From: an uncultured Verrucomicrobiota bacterium | GTDB lineage: Bacteria > Verrucomicrobiota > Kiritimatiellia > RFP12 > UBA1067 | Direction: 5' to 3' | DNA length: 6,634 nucleotides | Assembly: GCA_945487985.1 (NCBI GenBank) | Contig: CALYTX010000081.1 | Coordinates: forward strand, 1 to 6,634 | Shown: positions 5,251 to 6,634 of the stretch, piece after piece | Layout: each line of letters starts with the position of its first letter | How positions within the stretch are numbered: the stretch's first letter is position 1 | Made by a program: the position numbers and the translations under genes | Notes under the pieces: model-generated | Databases searched by the model: none | The model's input: the letters and a program-made list of their open reading frames with translations, nothing else | What the model was told of the DNA's origin: nothing

Positions 5251-6634
5251 CGGCGCAGGAAATCCGCAAGACGATTCTTGAAGCGGTGGCCGCCAATGGC
5301 GGACACCTGGCTTCATCGCTCGGCGTAGTGGAACTCACGATGGCGCTGGTGGATGTTTTCGATCCGTGGAAGGATAGAATTGTCTGGGATGTCGGCCATC
5401 AAGCATATGCTTGGAAAATCCTGACCGGACGCGCGGGCGATTTCTCCACATTACGCAGGCTCGGCGGGATTTCCGGTTTCCCCAATCCATCCGAATCCGC
5501 TGCCGATGCGGCTGTCGCCGGCCATGCGGGCGTGGCGTTGTCGGTAGCCGAAGGCCTCGCTTCCGCGCGCGACCTCAAGCATACCGGTGAGCATGTGGTG
5601 GCCGTAATCGGCGATGCGTCGTTTTCCAACGGGACGACTTTCGAGGCCTTGAACAATTGCGCGTCGTCATGTTCAAAGGTGATTGTCATTCTCAACGACA
5701 ATGAGATGTCGATTTCCAAGCCCACGGGTGCGCTTTCGCGTCTTCTCGGGCGCTTGATCGCCACCTCGCGTTACAATCGTTTTAAGTCCGCGACGAAAAA
5801 AGCTTGCCGTTCTTTTCGCATGGGCTTTCTTATCGCGGCGATCCGTTCGGTAAAGCGGTTTTTCAAGCGAATGTTCATCGGGTTGGACTACTTCGAACAG
5901 TTCGGCCTGCGTTACATCGGCCCAGTTGATGGACACGATTTGGCTGCTCTCAAGGTGGCTCTCGAGGTGGCCAAGGCTGAGGATCGAAGCGTGATTCTGC
6001 ATGTTGTCACCCGCAAGGGGTGCGGTTTCGTCCCAGCCGAAACAAACCCCACCCGGTGGCACGGGACGGGTCCGTTCAATCTCGCGGCATGGACGACTGC
6101 GAATGCGCCGCAGGAGGATGAACGCGCTTCGGCGGGGAAAGACTGGAGCCAGGTCTTCGGCGAGACGATTGTTGATTTTGCCGCGCGCGATGACCGCATT
6201 GTCGCTCTGACCGCCGCGATGAAAGACGGTACGGGGCTTGATGTTTTTGCCGAGCGTTTCCCGGATCGGTTTTACGATGTGGGCATTTCTGAAGGGCACC
6301 TTGTGGCTTTTGCCGCCGGTCTTGCCGGCGGCGGCATGCGACCGGTCGTGGCGGTTTATTCCACGTTTCTCCAGCGCGCCATTGACCAGGTTATGCACGA
6401 TGTATGCATCGCTTCGCTGCCGGTAGTTTTCTGTATCGACCGTGCCGGGGTTGTCGGGGCTGATGGAATGACCCATCAGGGCGTTTTCGATTTGGCGATG
6501 CTGCGCTCACTGCCCAATCTGACCATCTGTCAACCTGTGGACGAGGAAGATTTCCGAAAGCTTTTCGCAGAGGCAGTCAAGCGCCAGGGGCCGACAGCGA
6601 TTCGCTACCCTCGCGGTCGCGCTCTCGAAAGGCT
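5247..6634 (+). CDS. dxs: 1-deoxy-D-xylulose-5-phosphate synthase, 3'-truncated by the window edge
   Basis: Cytoplasmic thiamine-diphosphate enzyme condensing pyruvate and glyceraldehyde 3-phosphate to DXP, the first step of the MEP isoprenoid pathway. The window holds 462 codons and cuts off the C-terminal domain (the family is about 620-640 residues). Conserved landmarks are His20 in GGHLASSLG, WDVGHQAY (47-54), NDNEMSIS (150-157), YIGPVDGHD (223-231), the acidic catalytic Glu349 and YSTFLQRA (371-378). IDRAGVVGADG (397-407), His410 in THQG and Arg453 in RYPRG follow. By my alignment these match E. coli His49, Glu370, Tyr392, Arg398, Asp427 and His431, with constant offsets of 29 (N-terminal) and 21 (central). 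Departures from the usual consensus: GHSSTS reads GHAGVA (92-97), GDG reads GDA (122-124), and AEQHAVT reads SEGHLVA (348-354). The protein starts about 29 residues later than E. coli DXS. GTG start, 4-bp overlap with the GT-C gene. A lineage variant of true DXS is likelier than a non-DXS transketolase, because substrate-site residues are kept. Confidence 0.92.
   Translation, partial: MTAQEIRKTILEAVAANGGHLASSLGVVELTMALVDVFDPWKDRIVWDVGHQAYAWKILTGRAGDFSTLRRLGGISGFPNPSESAADAAVAGHAGVALSVAEGLASARDLKHTGEHVVAVIGDASFSNGTTFEALNNCASSCSKVIVILNDNEMSISKPTGALSRLLGRLIATSRYNRFKSATKKACRSFRMGFLIAAIRSVKRFFKRMFIGLDYFEQFGLRYIGPVDGHDLAALKVALEVAKAEDRSVILHVVTRKGCGFVPAETNPTRWHGTGPFNLAAWTTANAPQEDERASAGKDWSQVFGETIVDFAARDDRIVALTAAMKDGTGLDVFAERFPDRFYDVGISEGHLVAFAAGLAGGGMRPVVAVYSTFLQRAIDQVMHDVCIASLPVVFCIDRAGVVGADGMTHQGVFDLAMLRSLPNLTICQPVDEEDFRKLFAEAVKRQGPTAIRYPRGRALER

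Noticed and set aside
4454..5316. Overlapping minus-strand frames opposite the GT-C gene and the dxs start
   Set aside because: The translations are rich in Pro, Arg, Ser and Ala, as expected from reading GC-rich membrane-protein codons backwards; no start signals were found.
5673..6476. A 267-codon minus-strand open frame opposite dxs
   Set aside because: The plus strand is unambiguous DXS throughout; the antisense product has low-complexity Arg/His composition and no motif.

Overview
The window is GC-rich bacterial DNA, densely coded on the + strand only. It holds four protein genes, two of them cut by the window edges. No RNA genes, CRISPR array, insertion sequence or phage gene was seen. 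The gene mix is an aconitase of the compact bacterial type, an exported DUF1680/GH127-family glycosidase, a GT39-like membrane glycosyltransferase and a DXS with unusual motif variants. This fits a carbohydrate-degrading bacterium of the Planctomycetes-Verrucomicrobia-Lentisphaerae/Kiritimatiellae kind. That placement is inferred from gene content and remembered family resemblance, not from a marker gene, so it is tentative.

Layout. The 3' three quarters of an aconitase gene ends at 1534, with a 13-bp tandem repeat lying across its stop codon. A gap of about 100 bp follows, with an AT-rich patch of overlapping inverted repeats and a Shine-Dalgarno sequence. Next is a secreted GH127-like enzyme (1633-3615) that keeps the Glu-x-Cys ... 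Cys-Cys zinc/nucleophile signature of beta-L-arabinofuranosidases. A second gap of 105 bp has a weak stem-loop and then a perfect TATAAT box only 9 bp before the next ATG, which suggests a leaderless or nearly leaderless transcript. That transcript would carry a polytopic GT-C membrane protein (3721-5250). Its stop codon overlaps by 4 bp the GTG start of dxs (5247 to beyond the window end).

How the genes relate. The GT-C gene and dxs look like one translationally coupled unit. DXS starts the MEP isoprenoid pathway, which supplies polyprenyl phosphate, and GT39-like enzymes usually take sugars from polyprenyl-phosphate donors, so a functional link is plausible but unproven. The aconitase (TCA cycle) and the GH127 enzyme (plant or microbial arabinan/arabinoside breakdown in the cell envelope) are probably independent units that happen to lie in line.

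No clearly new system was found. The points most worth checking are the apparent loss of the usual acid/base Glu in the GH127 enzyme, the hallmark substitutions and short N-terminus of DXS, and the leaderless promoter of the GT-C/dxs pair.
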